DNA of 10,410 bases. Source: Candidatus Cloacimonadota bacterium. Lineage in GTDB: Bacteria; Cloacimonadota; Cloacimonadia; Cloacimonadales; TCS61. Shown one piece after another: positions 1-6,095 of the stretch (position 1 is the first letter of the stretch; each line of letters begins with the position of its first letter). The DNA lies in NCBI GenBank assembly GCA_016931665.1, contig JAFGEH010000066.1, forward strand, positions 1 through 10,410, in the 5' to 3' direction. Under the pieces are notes generated by a model. The model was not told where the DNA came from. It made no database searches and worked only from the letters and a program-made list of their open reading frames with translations. The position numbers and the translations under genes are program-made.

Positions 1-454
1 GGATCAGCATAAATTCCGACTGTATCTGGAGCCCTTGCTTCAACTCAAGGCTGAGGACGGACGTTACGTGCGCTGGACCGATATCCGCATGATGAGAAGA
101 ATGCTGCGCGATGCCTCCTTCCGGGCTTACAACCCGCGCCAGACCCTTGAACACTGGCACTATGTCCGCAACAGTGAATTGAGAAATATCATCCCTTATA
201 TCAATACAACAGATTTCATAATAAATAGCGGAATGCCTTATGAACTGGCTTTTTACCGCCCTAAACTTCTGAATTTCTTTACCCAGTGGATCGAAGATTA
301 CAGGGAGGACCCTCTGCACCGGGATGCCTTCAGCCGTGCTTTCCGCGTCTATGAACTCCTGCAATCCCTCGAACCGGTAATAGATGAAAGACTGGTGCCG
401 GGAGATTCACTCATCAGGGAATTTATCGGCGGAAGTACATTAAAATACCATTAG
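1..454 (+). CDS. Uridine/nucleoside kinase-like protein, C-terminal part (5' end outside window)
   Basis: The reading frame is open from base 2 and gives about 150 residues before the TAG stop, so the gene starts upstream; the TTG at 35 is an internal Leu codon. The visible part resembles the C-terminus of the phosphoribulokinase/uridine kinase-like P-loop family, whose members in many anaerobes also carry an N-terminal TGS domain. Supporting stretches are RRMLRDASFRAYNPRQTL, the segment ending in ELRNIIPYI, and the terminal signature VPGDSLIREFIGGS. The ATP-binding P-loop would lie in the missing part, so catalytic competence cannot be judged. The known family role is phosphorylation of uridine or a related nucleoside in the cytoplasm; substrate here is inferred only from family resemblance. 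The gene stops 8 bases before pgi, whose ribosome binding site touches this stop codon, so the two are probably cotranscribed. Confidence 0.75.
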   Translation, partial: DQHKFRLYLEPLLQLKAEDGRYVRWTDIRMMRRMLRDASFRAYNPRQTLEHWHYVRNSELRNIIPYINTTDFIINSGMPYELAFYRPKLLNFFTQWIEDYREDPLHRDAFSRAFRVYELLQSLEPVIDERLVPGDSLIREFIGGSTLKYH

Positions 455-462
455 AGGTCTTT

Positions 463-2115
463 ATGCTGCCCAAAATCAATCCAACCACAACCGAAGCCTG
501 GAAGAAACTTACCGCTCATTTCCAAGAAATGCAGTCAGTCCTCCTGAAACAGCTCTTTCTACAGGATAAGGAACGTTTTGAGAGATTCTCTTTCCATTTC
601 GAAGAAATGCTTGTAGATTGCTCCAAAAATCTGATTACTCCTAAAACACTGAAACTGTTGCTCGAACTGGCCGGGGAATGCGAATTGAAACAGGCCATCA
701 ACCTGATGTTCGCCGGGGAAGCCATCAATCAGACCGAAAACAGAGCTGTTCTCCATACCGCTCTGCGCAATCTGAACAATACCCCCGTCTTGCTGGATGG
801 ACACAACGTGATGCCTGATGTCCGACGGGTAAGGGATAAAATGAAAAAATTTTCTGAACAGGTTCTTTCCGGGCAATGGACAGGTTATACCCAAAAAAGG
901 ATCATGAACATAGTAAATATCGGTATCGGTGGTTCCGATCTGGGTCCAGCCATGGTCACGGAAGCTCTGAAACCCTACTGGCAACCCGGGATCCACCCCT
1001 ATTTTGTTTCCAATATCGATGGTACCCATCTGGCTGAAACTCTAAAACATCTCGACCCGGAAACCACCCTCTTCCTAATTGCCTCTAAAACTTTTACTAC
1101 TCAGGAAACCATGACGAATGCCTATTCCGCTCGTAACTGGTTTCTGGAAAAGAGTAATAGGGAAGATGCTATTCCCCGGCATTTCGTGGCAATTACCACC
1201 AATCGCCGGGAAGTTGAGAAATTTGGCATCTCCCCAGCTAACATGTTTGAATTCTGGGATTGGGTAGGAGGGCGCTATTCACTCTGGTCAGCCATCGGCT
1301 TATCCATAGCCGTAACTATTGGATTTGAGAATTTCCGGGAGCTACTGGCCGGAGCTGAAGCAATGGATAAACACTTCCGCACTACTGCGCTTTCACAAAA
1401 TATTCCTGTGATACTGGCGCTGATCGGCATCTGGTATAATAACTTCTACAACTGTCAGACATCAGCTGTTCTCCCCTATGACCAATATCTGCAACGCTTT
1501 CCGGCTTATCTGCAGCAGGCGGATATGGAAAGTAACGGCAAGTCAAATGACCGTTCAGGTAACAAAACAGATTATCAGACCGGCCCGGTTGTCTGGGGAG
1601 AACCCGGTACCAACGGGCAGCATGCCTTCTATCAGCTTATCCATCAGGGTACAAAAATGATCCCCTGCGATTTCCTGGCCCCGGCCAACAGCCATAATCC
1701 CCTACCCAACCATCATCACAAATTGCTGGCTAACTTCTTTGCCCAGACAGAAGCCCTGATGAATGGAAAAACCGCAGAAGAAGCCAGATCGGAAATGATT
1801 GCTCAGGGATTAAGTGAAAAAGATATAAATATACTCCTGCCCTTTCGCACCTTTTCCGGAAACCGACCCACCAATTCCATACTCTTTCGCCAGCTTACAC
1901 CCCGAACGCTGGGCAGCCTTATCGCCATGTATGAACATAAGATCTTTGTTCAGGGAGTCATCTGGAATATCTTCAGCTTCGACCAGTGGGGAGTGGAACT
2001 GGGAAAGCAACTGGCTGGCAAGATCCTGCCCGAATTATCTAACGAAGAGGAAATTGCTTCCCACGATCCATCTACCAATGGATTGATAAACTTCTACAAA
2101 AAAATCCGAACTTGA
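463..2115 (+). CDS. pgi: Glucose-6-phosphate isomerase
   Basis: This cytoplasmic enzyme interconverts glucose-6-phosphate and fructose-6-phosphate in glycolysis and gluconeogenesis. The 550-residue length matches the long bacterial/eukaryotic form (E. coli about 549). Seen directly: the sugar-phosphate-binding NIGIGGSDLGP, the first PGI signature around DWVGGRYSLWSAIGL, MESNGK, WGEPGTNGQHAFYQLIHQGT, and the second signature around FDQWGVELGK. The catalytic trio by family alignment is Glu356 (MESNGK), His387 (NGQH) and Lys515 (ELGK), all present, with spacing that appears the same as I recall for the E. coli enzyme. The C-terminus SHDPSTNGLINFYKK is also typical. The ATG at 463 is preceded by AGAGG at 453-457, which overlaps the stop of the upstream kinase gene and supports this start. 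The enzyme should be functional; nothing is truncated. Confidence 0.98.
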   Translation: MLPKINPTTTEAWKKLTAHFQEMQSVLLKQLFLQDKERFERFSFHFEEMLVDCSKNLITPKTLKLLLELAGECELKQAINLMFAGEAINQTENRAVLHTALRNLNNTPVLLDGHNVMPDVRRVRDKMKKFSEQVLSGQWTGYTQKRIMNIVNIGIGGSDLGPAMVTEALKPYWQPGIHPYFVSNIDGTHLAETLKHLDPETTLFLIASKTFTTQETMTNAYSARNWFLEKSNREDAIPRHFVAITTNRREVEKFGISPANMFEFWDWVGGRYSLWSAIGLSIAVTIGFENFRELLAGAEAMDKHFRTTALSQNIPVILALIGIWYNNFYNCQTSAVLPYDQYLQRFPAYLQQADMESNGKSNDRSGNKTDYQTGPVVWGEPGTNGQHAFYQLIHQGTKMIPCDFLAPANSHNPLPNHHHKLLANFFAQTEALMNGKTAEEARSEMIAQGLSEKDINILLPFRTFSGNRPTNSILFRQLTPRTLGSLIAMYEHKIFVQGVIWNIFSFDQWGVELGKQLAGKILPELSNEEEIASHDPSTNGLINFYKKIRT

Positions 2116-2142
2116 TTCAGCCATTAAGATAACGGGGATATT

Positions 2143-2469
2143 ATGAAAAAATATAATGTAATATGTGAACTGGTTTGTGTGACTTATGATATTGGCCCCA
2201 GTCTTTCCCCCTTTGTTGCCAGAGTTGTGGAACTGATCAGGCAGGAGCCCAGGGTGGAGCATATTCTCACTCCTATGGGTTCAATTTTGGAAGGCGATTG
2301 GAACGACATCCTGAATCTGATCGACCGGATATTCAGGAAATTTGCTCCCGAGTTTGAGAGATTGGGCATAACTCTCAAGATCGATTATCGAAGGAGTAAA
2401 AAGAATCGGATAAGGGGAAAAATTTCCTCTGTGGAAGCTGAACTGCAGAAGATCAATGGCTTACGATAA
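2143..2469 (+). CDS. MTH1187/UPF0045 (YkoF-like) thiamine-binding-type protein
   Basis: A small 108-residue protein of the MTH1187/UPF0045 family, whose fold is a ferredoxin-like alpha/beta domain that oligomerises; relatives bind thiamine or its pyrimidine precursor. Seen: an N-terminal strand, then a helix (PFVARVVELIRQ), the family hallmark PMGSILEGD at about residues 44-52, a helix, and the strand TLKIDYRRSK at about 77-86, where family members have a KIDDRRDK-like motif. Length is close to the usual roughly 100 residues. The start ATG is preceded by GGGGAT at 2134-2139. It follows pgi by 27 bases and its last 14 bases overlap the macrodomain gene in another frame. Ligand and role are not demonstrated: no thiamine transporter or riboswitch is visible nearby, so 'thiamine-binding' is a family label rather than a proven function. 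Confidence 0.82.
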   Translation: MKKYNVICELVCVTYDIGPSLSPFVARVVELIRQEPRVEHILTPMGSILEGDWNDILNLIDRIFRKFAPEFERLGITLKIDYRRSKKNRIRGKISSVEAELQKINGLR

Positions 2470-2971
2470 GCGAATTGAAATCTGCCTGTGCGATATAACC
2501 AGTCTGAAGGTTGATGCCATTGTTAATGCAGCTAATAAAACCCTGCTGGGTGGCGGCGGAGTTGATGGCGCTATTCATCGGGCTGCCGGTTCGGCACTGT
2601 TGAAAGCATGCCACCGACTGAATGGTTGCCGGACCGGAGAAGCAAAGATAACTCCGGGATTCAAATTGCCCGTCCGTTATATTATTCACACTGTGGGTCC
2701 GGTCTGGTCAGGAGGAAACAGGGATGAAGCTGCCATGCTGGCCTCCTGTTACCGCAACAGCCTGGAGCTGGCCCGGAAGAATAAACTCAAATCAATTGCT
2801 TTCCCGGCTATCAGCACAGGCATTTATGGGTATCCTCTGCCAGCTGCTGCCCGGATAGCTGTTGAAGAGGTCAACCACTTTCTGCTGCAGGATGCAAGCT
2901 TGGAACGAATTGTATTTGTCTGTTTCGATCATTTTACCTTCGATATCTACAATAAAATTTTAACAACCTGA
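2456..2971 (+). CDS. Macrodomain protein, O-acetyl-ADP-ribose deacetylase / ADP-ribosylhydrolase (MacroD/YmdB type)
   Basis: A single-domain macro protein of 171 residues. MacroD/YmdB relatives bind ADP-ribose, deacetylate O-acetyl-ADP-ribose (the sirtuin by-product) and remove mono-ADP-ribose from acidic residues. Seen: CDITSLKVDAIVNAAN (residues 12-27) with the ribose-contacting Asn27, then the catalytic loop LLGGGGVDGAIHRAAG with Asp37 (two residues later than Asn25/Asp35 of E. coli YmdB). Further on are TGEAKIT, YIIHTVGPVW, and the phosphate-binding loop FPAISTGIYGYP (about 116-127). All key residues are intact, so activity is expected. The ATG at 2456 lies inside the preceding gene and has only a weak AGAAG upstream, suggesting translational coupling; no better in-frame start lies close upstream. 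No sirtuin or ADP-ribosyltransferase is seen in the window, so the physiological substrate is open. Confidence 0.93.
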   Translation: MAYDKRIEICLCDITSLKVDAIVNAANKTLLGGGGVDGAIHRAAGSALLKACHRLNGCRTGEAKITPGFKLPVRYIIHTVGPVWSGGNRDEAAMLASCYRNSLELARKNKLKSIAFPAISTGIYGYPLPAAARIAVEEVNHFLLQDASLERIVFVCFDHFTFDIYNKILTT

Positions 2972-2995
2972 TCACCTTTCTGTTTCCGAGAATAT

Positions 2996-3023
2996 TTGCA
3001 ATTCTAATATTATACTTTACAAT
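2996..3023 (+). promoter_or_regulatory. Possible promoter for the padR-efflux operon
   Basis: TTGCAA at 2996-3001 and TACAAT at 3018-3023 are separated by 16 bases and resemble sigma70-type -35 and -10 boxes (4 of 6 and 5 of 6 matches). They sit in the AT-rich 112-base gap before padR and would place the transcription start near 3030. The match is only by eye and the region is AT-rich, so chance is a real alternative. The nearby perfect TTGACA at 3031-3036 has no adequate -10 box 16-18 bases downstream. Confidence 0.35.
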
Positions 3024-3053
3024 ATTTTATTTGACATTAATAAAACTGTATTG
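3020..3053. promoter_or_regulatory. Imperfect inverted repeat, candidate PadR operator
   Basis: Left arm CAATATTTTATT (3020-3031) pairs with AATAAAA (3039-3045) plus TATTG (3049-3053), interrupted by a 3-base bulge CTG and separated by the 7-base centre TGACATT. The inner 7+7 arms are perfect. The dyad overlaps the putative -10 box and the expected transcription start of padR, which is where an autorepressor would bind. AT-richness lowers the significance, and binding is inferred only. Confidence 0.35.
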
Positions 3054-3083
3054 GAAATAGCCCCGGCGTTACAGGGAGGATGA

Positions 3084-3668
3084 ATGTCAAAGTCAGATCT
3101 GGTTGTCCTGGGTTTTCTCATGATCAAACCTATGTACGGTTACGAAATAATCCAGTTTATCAAACATCGCGAACTGGATATCTGGGCAGGCATTAAAATG
3201 CCATCTATTTACAAGGCTCTGCACCGGCTGGAACAGAAGAATTTAATCAGCGGTGTCCAGGAAATTGATGGCAACAATCCACCCCGTACGGTTTATTCTC
3301 TCACTCCCCAGGGTGGTGACTACTTCCGCAAAGTGCTCAATTTCTTTCTGAAAAGCAGGGATTCCTCTTCTCAGGATTTCTGGCTGGCAATTTCCTTCCT
3401 GAACCGCGGAATTGATAGAAAATCCTTTCTAAAGATCGTCCAGAACAAGATTTCCCGACTCGAGAACCATATTGACTGTCATCAGCAGGGTCTGTTACAG
3501 TTCCAGAAAGAGAAAAGGAAAAACTATATTCCATTTTATATCGATATTCTTATGGAGGTGGGGGGAAAAATCCATCAGATTGAATTGGAAGGGATGAAGA
3601 AATTGTACCGCCAGGCTGCCAGCGGAGATTTTGATGAGGATTTTTTACAGGAAATGGAGGAGAATTGA
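3084..3668 (+). CDS. PadR-family transcriptional repressor
   Basis: A 194-residue PadR-type regulator. The N-terminal winged helix-turn-helix spans about residues 5-80: LGFLMIKPMYGYEI is the canonical first helix region, IYKALHRLEQKNLI the recognition helix area, and RTVYSLTPQGG the wing and start of the linker. The remaining residues 80-190 are mostly helical with charged heptad-like runs, matching the usual C-terminal dimerisation region (Vir_act_alpha_C type). PadR proteins usually repress neighbouring detoxification or efflux genes and are released by small aromatic or drug-like ligands. The location as first gene of a complete RND operon fits this and suggests autoregulation through the dyad just upstream. 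AGGGAGGA at 3073-3080 supports the ATG at 3084. The stop overlaps the tolC-like start (TTGA). The ligand cannot be predicted. Confidence 0.93.
   Translation: MSKSDLVVLGFLMIKPMYGYEIIQFIKHRELDIWAGIKMPSIYKALHRLEQKNLISGVQEIDGNNPPRTVYSLTPQGGDYFRKVLNFFLKSRDSSSQDFWLAISFLNRGIDRKSFLKIVQNKISRLENHIDCHQQGLLQFQKEKRKNYIPFYIDILMEVGGKIHQIELEGMKKLYRQAASGDFDEDFLQEMEEN
3656..3668 (+). promoter_or_regulatory. Shine-Dalgarno and TTG start at the padR/tolC-like overlap
   Basis: GGAGGAG at 3656-3662 lies just before TTG at 3665, and the TTGA tetranucleotide holds both the start of the channel gene and the stop of padR. The encoded N-terminus becomes a short hydrophobic signal-like segment, which supports TTG over the next in-frame ATG at 3692, which would remove most of that segment. 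Confidence 0.7.
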
Positions 3669-4996
3669 GAAATATTATTATTACTATCCTTATGGTTGCG
3701 GTAACGGTCGGGTTGCCGGCAGACATCCTGACCCTGGCTAGGGCACGGGAGCTGGCTTTATCCAGCAATCCGCAGTTGCTGGGAGCTTATCATAACCAGG
3801 AGGCTTCCCGGGCAGGCATGTGGAATTCGGCTTTATCTCTCGGACCCAAAGCTAATTTCACTGGCAACTACAGTCAATATGACCCGAAATTTCAAGGTCA
3901 GGCAGAAAATTATAAAGGATATGGCATCACTGTTACCCAGCCGCTATTTAATGGCGGTGCCTTTTGGCTGGGTTACAGGATGAGCAGGTCTCAGGCTGAA
4001 ATCGCCCGGGCAAATTTCACTGCACAGCAGCTTAAGACCCTGGTAGAGGTCGAATCGAAATATTTTAATGTGCTGGAAAGCAAAAACCTGCTTTCTATAG
4101 CCGGGAAAGATCTACAATCGGCGGAATTGAATCTCCAGATAGCAGAAACCCGCCAGGCAAATGGAACAATTCCCCGGGCTGAACTACTGCAGATGCGGTC
4201 TCAGAAATCAGCCAGAGAAGCCACTCTGATCCAGAGGCAATCTCTATATCAGGTAAATATCCTGGATCTGGCTAACTATCTGCAAATCTCACCCGATTTC
4301 GAACTGGAGGAGCCGTCTCCTGCTGATATTGCTCCGGAAATAGACTACCTGAATCAGATCGATACATTTCTTTTATCCGCTCTGGAGAAGGAACTGTGGC
4401 AACAGGTGGAACAGAACAATCCTCAGTTGAAGATACTTTCTCAAACTGATAAGATCAGTCAGTACAATCTCTGGCTGGCTCGGGGAAAATTTCTACCTTC
4501 CCTGAATATTTCCTACTCCCGTAATTGGGAGAAATACGACTATGAGGCTGATTACAGTGAATCCGAACGGCTCATGTTAACAGCTTCTCTACCACTTTTC
4601 CCTCTATTGGATAATCTCTCCGGTCTGGCGCAGGCCAGCCATAGACACCGGCAGGTAAATTATGAATCCAAGGCCGCTCGTGACGGCATTGAACTGGGAC
4701 TGAAAAGCGTTGTTCTGAATTTGTTATATACCGCCAAAGCCCTGGAAGCTGCTGCCATTTCCCGTGATTTTGCCAGGGAGTCCTACAATCTGATGCAGGA
4801 ACGTTACCGTAACCAGCTGATCTCCTCCAGTGAACTATTGGATGCAGAGGTGGCTCTGGCATCGTCGGAAAACCAATATATTTCAACCTTTTTCAATTAT
4901 CTCAGAATGAAATCCTCTCTGCGGGAAATTAGCGGAGAGCTGGAAGAAGAAAATCTCAATGCCATCATATTTGAATTATTTCAGGAGGTAGAATGA
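3665..4996 (+). CDS. TolC-family outer-membrane efflux channel
   Basis: The outer-membrane component of a tripartite efflux pump, expected to trimerise into a beta-barrel plus periplasmic alpha-helical tunnel. Its 443 residues fit the family. Residues 1-19 form a short hydrophobic signal peptide (MRNIIITILMVAVTVG...). Two homologous OEP repeats follow, at about 22-210 and 235-425. Each contains long helices rich in Glu, Gln, Ala and Leu and a beta-strand pair ending in a characteristic QPLF/LPLF turn: ITVTQPLFNGG at about 88-98 and LTASLPLFP at about 304-312. The repeat start NPQL occurs in both halves (SSNPQLL near 34 and NNPQLK near 252). Translation starts from TTG overlapping padR by 4 bases; the end overlaps the adaptor gene by 4 bases (ATGA). 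This tight packing implies cotranslation with the adaptor and permease. Substrate unknown. Confidence 0.93.
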   Translation: MRNIIITILMVAVTVGLPADILTLARARELALSSNPQLLGAYHNQEASRAGMWNSALSLGPKANFTGNYSQYDPKFQGQAENYKGYGITVTQPLFNGGAFWLGYRMSRSQAEIARANFTAQQLKTLVEVESKYFNVLESKNLLSIAGKDLQSAELNLQIAETRQANGTIPRAELLQMRSQKSAREATLIQRQSLYQVNILDLANYLQISPDFELEEPSPADIAPEIDYLNQIDTFLLSALEKELWQQVEQNNPQLKILSQTDKISQYNLWLARGKFLPSLNISYSRNWEKYDYEADYSESERLMLTASLPLFPLLDNLSGLAQASHRHRQVNYESKAARDGIELGLKSVVLNLLYTAKALEAAAISRDFARESYNLMQERYRNQLISSSELLDAEVALASSENQYISTFFNYLRMKSSLREISGELEEENLNAIIFELFQEVE

Positions 4997-6081
4997 ACTA
5001 CAGATTCAGTATAATTATTATGTCGGGACTGCTTCTTATGTCAGGTTGTGGCCGGAATCCTTCTGCTACCGCTAATGCTCAGCGCTCCCTTAAGTCTGTG
5101 CCCGTGCTTGTTGAGAAAGCTGTTCATCGTAATCTGGAGGAATATATTTATCTAACCGGTAGACTGGAAGGGTTGACCGATATCTTATTTTTGAGTGAAA
5201 CAAGTGGCAAAGTAGTAATAATTAATAAAAAACTGGGTGAATGGATCGATCAGGGTGAAGAGCTGGGTGCAATAGATAATGCTGATTATAAGAGCAGGCT
5301 GGAGCAAGCCAGAGCTTCCGTACTGGCGGCAGAGGCTGCCTTAGATGTTGCCGAATTGCAGATGCAGACTTCGGAAACCCTGTTCCGGAATGGTAGCATT
5401 TCTCAGGTAGAATATTCCCGTTCTCTCAGCAGCCTGAAATCGGCCCAGGCAGCTTATGATGGTACCAGGGCTGCTGCGGAACAGGCTCAGAAAGCTTACG
5501 ACAATTCCCGTTTCCTGGCACCGGTGGCCGGATTTATAGCAGAATTACATATATCTCCCGGCGAAATGGTTGCACCGGGGAGTCCTCTCTGCAGTATAGT
5601 TGATTCCCAAAAACTGAAGATCAAAACCGGTGTCGGCCAGAAGAATGTTCAAAAAATCAAAACAAACCAGCCGGTTATGGTCAGATACCCTGATTCTAAT
5701 CTAAACTTACCTGGTAAGATCAGCGGGATCGGGATCCGGCCGAATCGTTCTTCCGGCCTTTATCCGGTAGAAATTGAACTCGACAATGAGAAAAACCTTC
5801 TTTTCCCGGGCATGATAGTGGAGATTTCTGTTCTCAGCAATATATTTCAGGATGTAATATATACATCTCTCAACAATGTTCTGCAGGAATACGACAATTA
5901 CTACCTTTATATTGTCAATGAAGATGGACAGGCCGAAAAAAGAGAAATAGATCTGGGTCCCGTGGTAGGTGAAAATGTAGTAATTAGATCGGGATTGAAT
6001 TCTCAGGATCGGCTGGTGATTGAAGGCATGGAAAATCTCAGCCAGGGTACTCCGGTAGAAATCCGGCAACCGCTGGAATAA
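4993..6081 (+). CDS. RND efflux periplasmic adaptor (membrane fusion protein), lipoprotein
   Basis: A 362-residue HlyD/AcrA-type adaptor that bridges the RND permease and the outer-membrane channel. The N-terminus is a lipoprotein signal ending LLMSGC with Cys19 as the predicted lipidated residue. The barrel-sandwich (lipoyl-like) halves are visible at about 68-97 (SGKVVIINKKLGEWIDQGEE) and 172-204 (RFLAPVAGFIAELHISPGE). Between them lies an Ala/Gln/Glu-rich helical hairpin (98-170) expected to contact the channel. A beta-barrel domain at about 207-280 contains NLLFPGMIVEISV, and the membrane-proximal domain runs from about 285 to 360 (VLQEYDNYYLYIVN, LVIEGMENLSQGTPVEI). AGGAGG at 4983-4988 precedes the ATG, which forms ATGA with the upstream stop. 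The gap to the permease is 14 bases. The family is secure; the drug transported is not. Confidence 0.95.
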   Translation: MNYRFSIIIMSGLLLMSGCGRNPSATANAQRSLKSVPVLVEKAVHRNLEEYIYLTGRLEGLTDILFLSETSGKVVIINKKLGEWIDQGEELGAIDNADYKSRLEQARASVLAAEAALDVAELQMQTSETLFRNGSISQVEYSRSLSSLKSAQAAYDGTRAAAEQAQKAYDNSRFLAPVAGFIAELHISPGEMVAPGSPLCSIVDSQKLKIKTGVGQKNVQKIKTNQPVMVRYPDSNLNLPGKISGIGIRPNRSSGLYPVEIELDNEKNLLFPGMIVEISVLSNIFQDVIYTSLNNVLQEYDNYYLYIVNEDGQAEKREIDLGPVVGENVVIRSGLNSQDRLVIEGMENLSQGTPVEIRQPLE

Positions 6082-6095
6082 ACAAAGGAGCACAC

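Noticed and set aside
559..1029. Long open frame on the - strand (156 codons) inside pgi
   Set aside because: It is antisense to a clearly conserved enzyme, shows no recognisable motif, and has no separate promoter or ribosome binding site. It is a codon-bias shadow.
2956..3010. Possible terminator after the macrodomain gene
   Set aside because: No GC-rich stem followed by a T-run could be drawn; only short AT palindromes such as AAAATTTT and TAATATTA are present.
3031..3036. Perfect TTGACA as a -35 box for padR
   Set aside because: No reasonable -10 box occurs 16-18 bases downstream (the bases there read GAAATA). It was kept only as the centre of the dyad.
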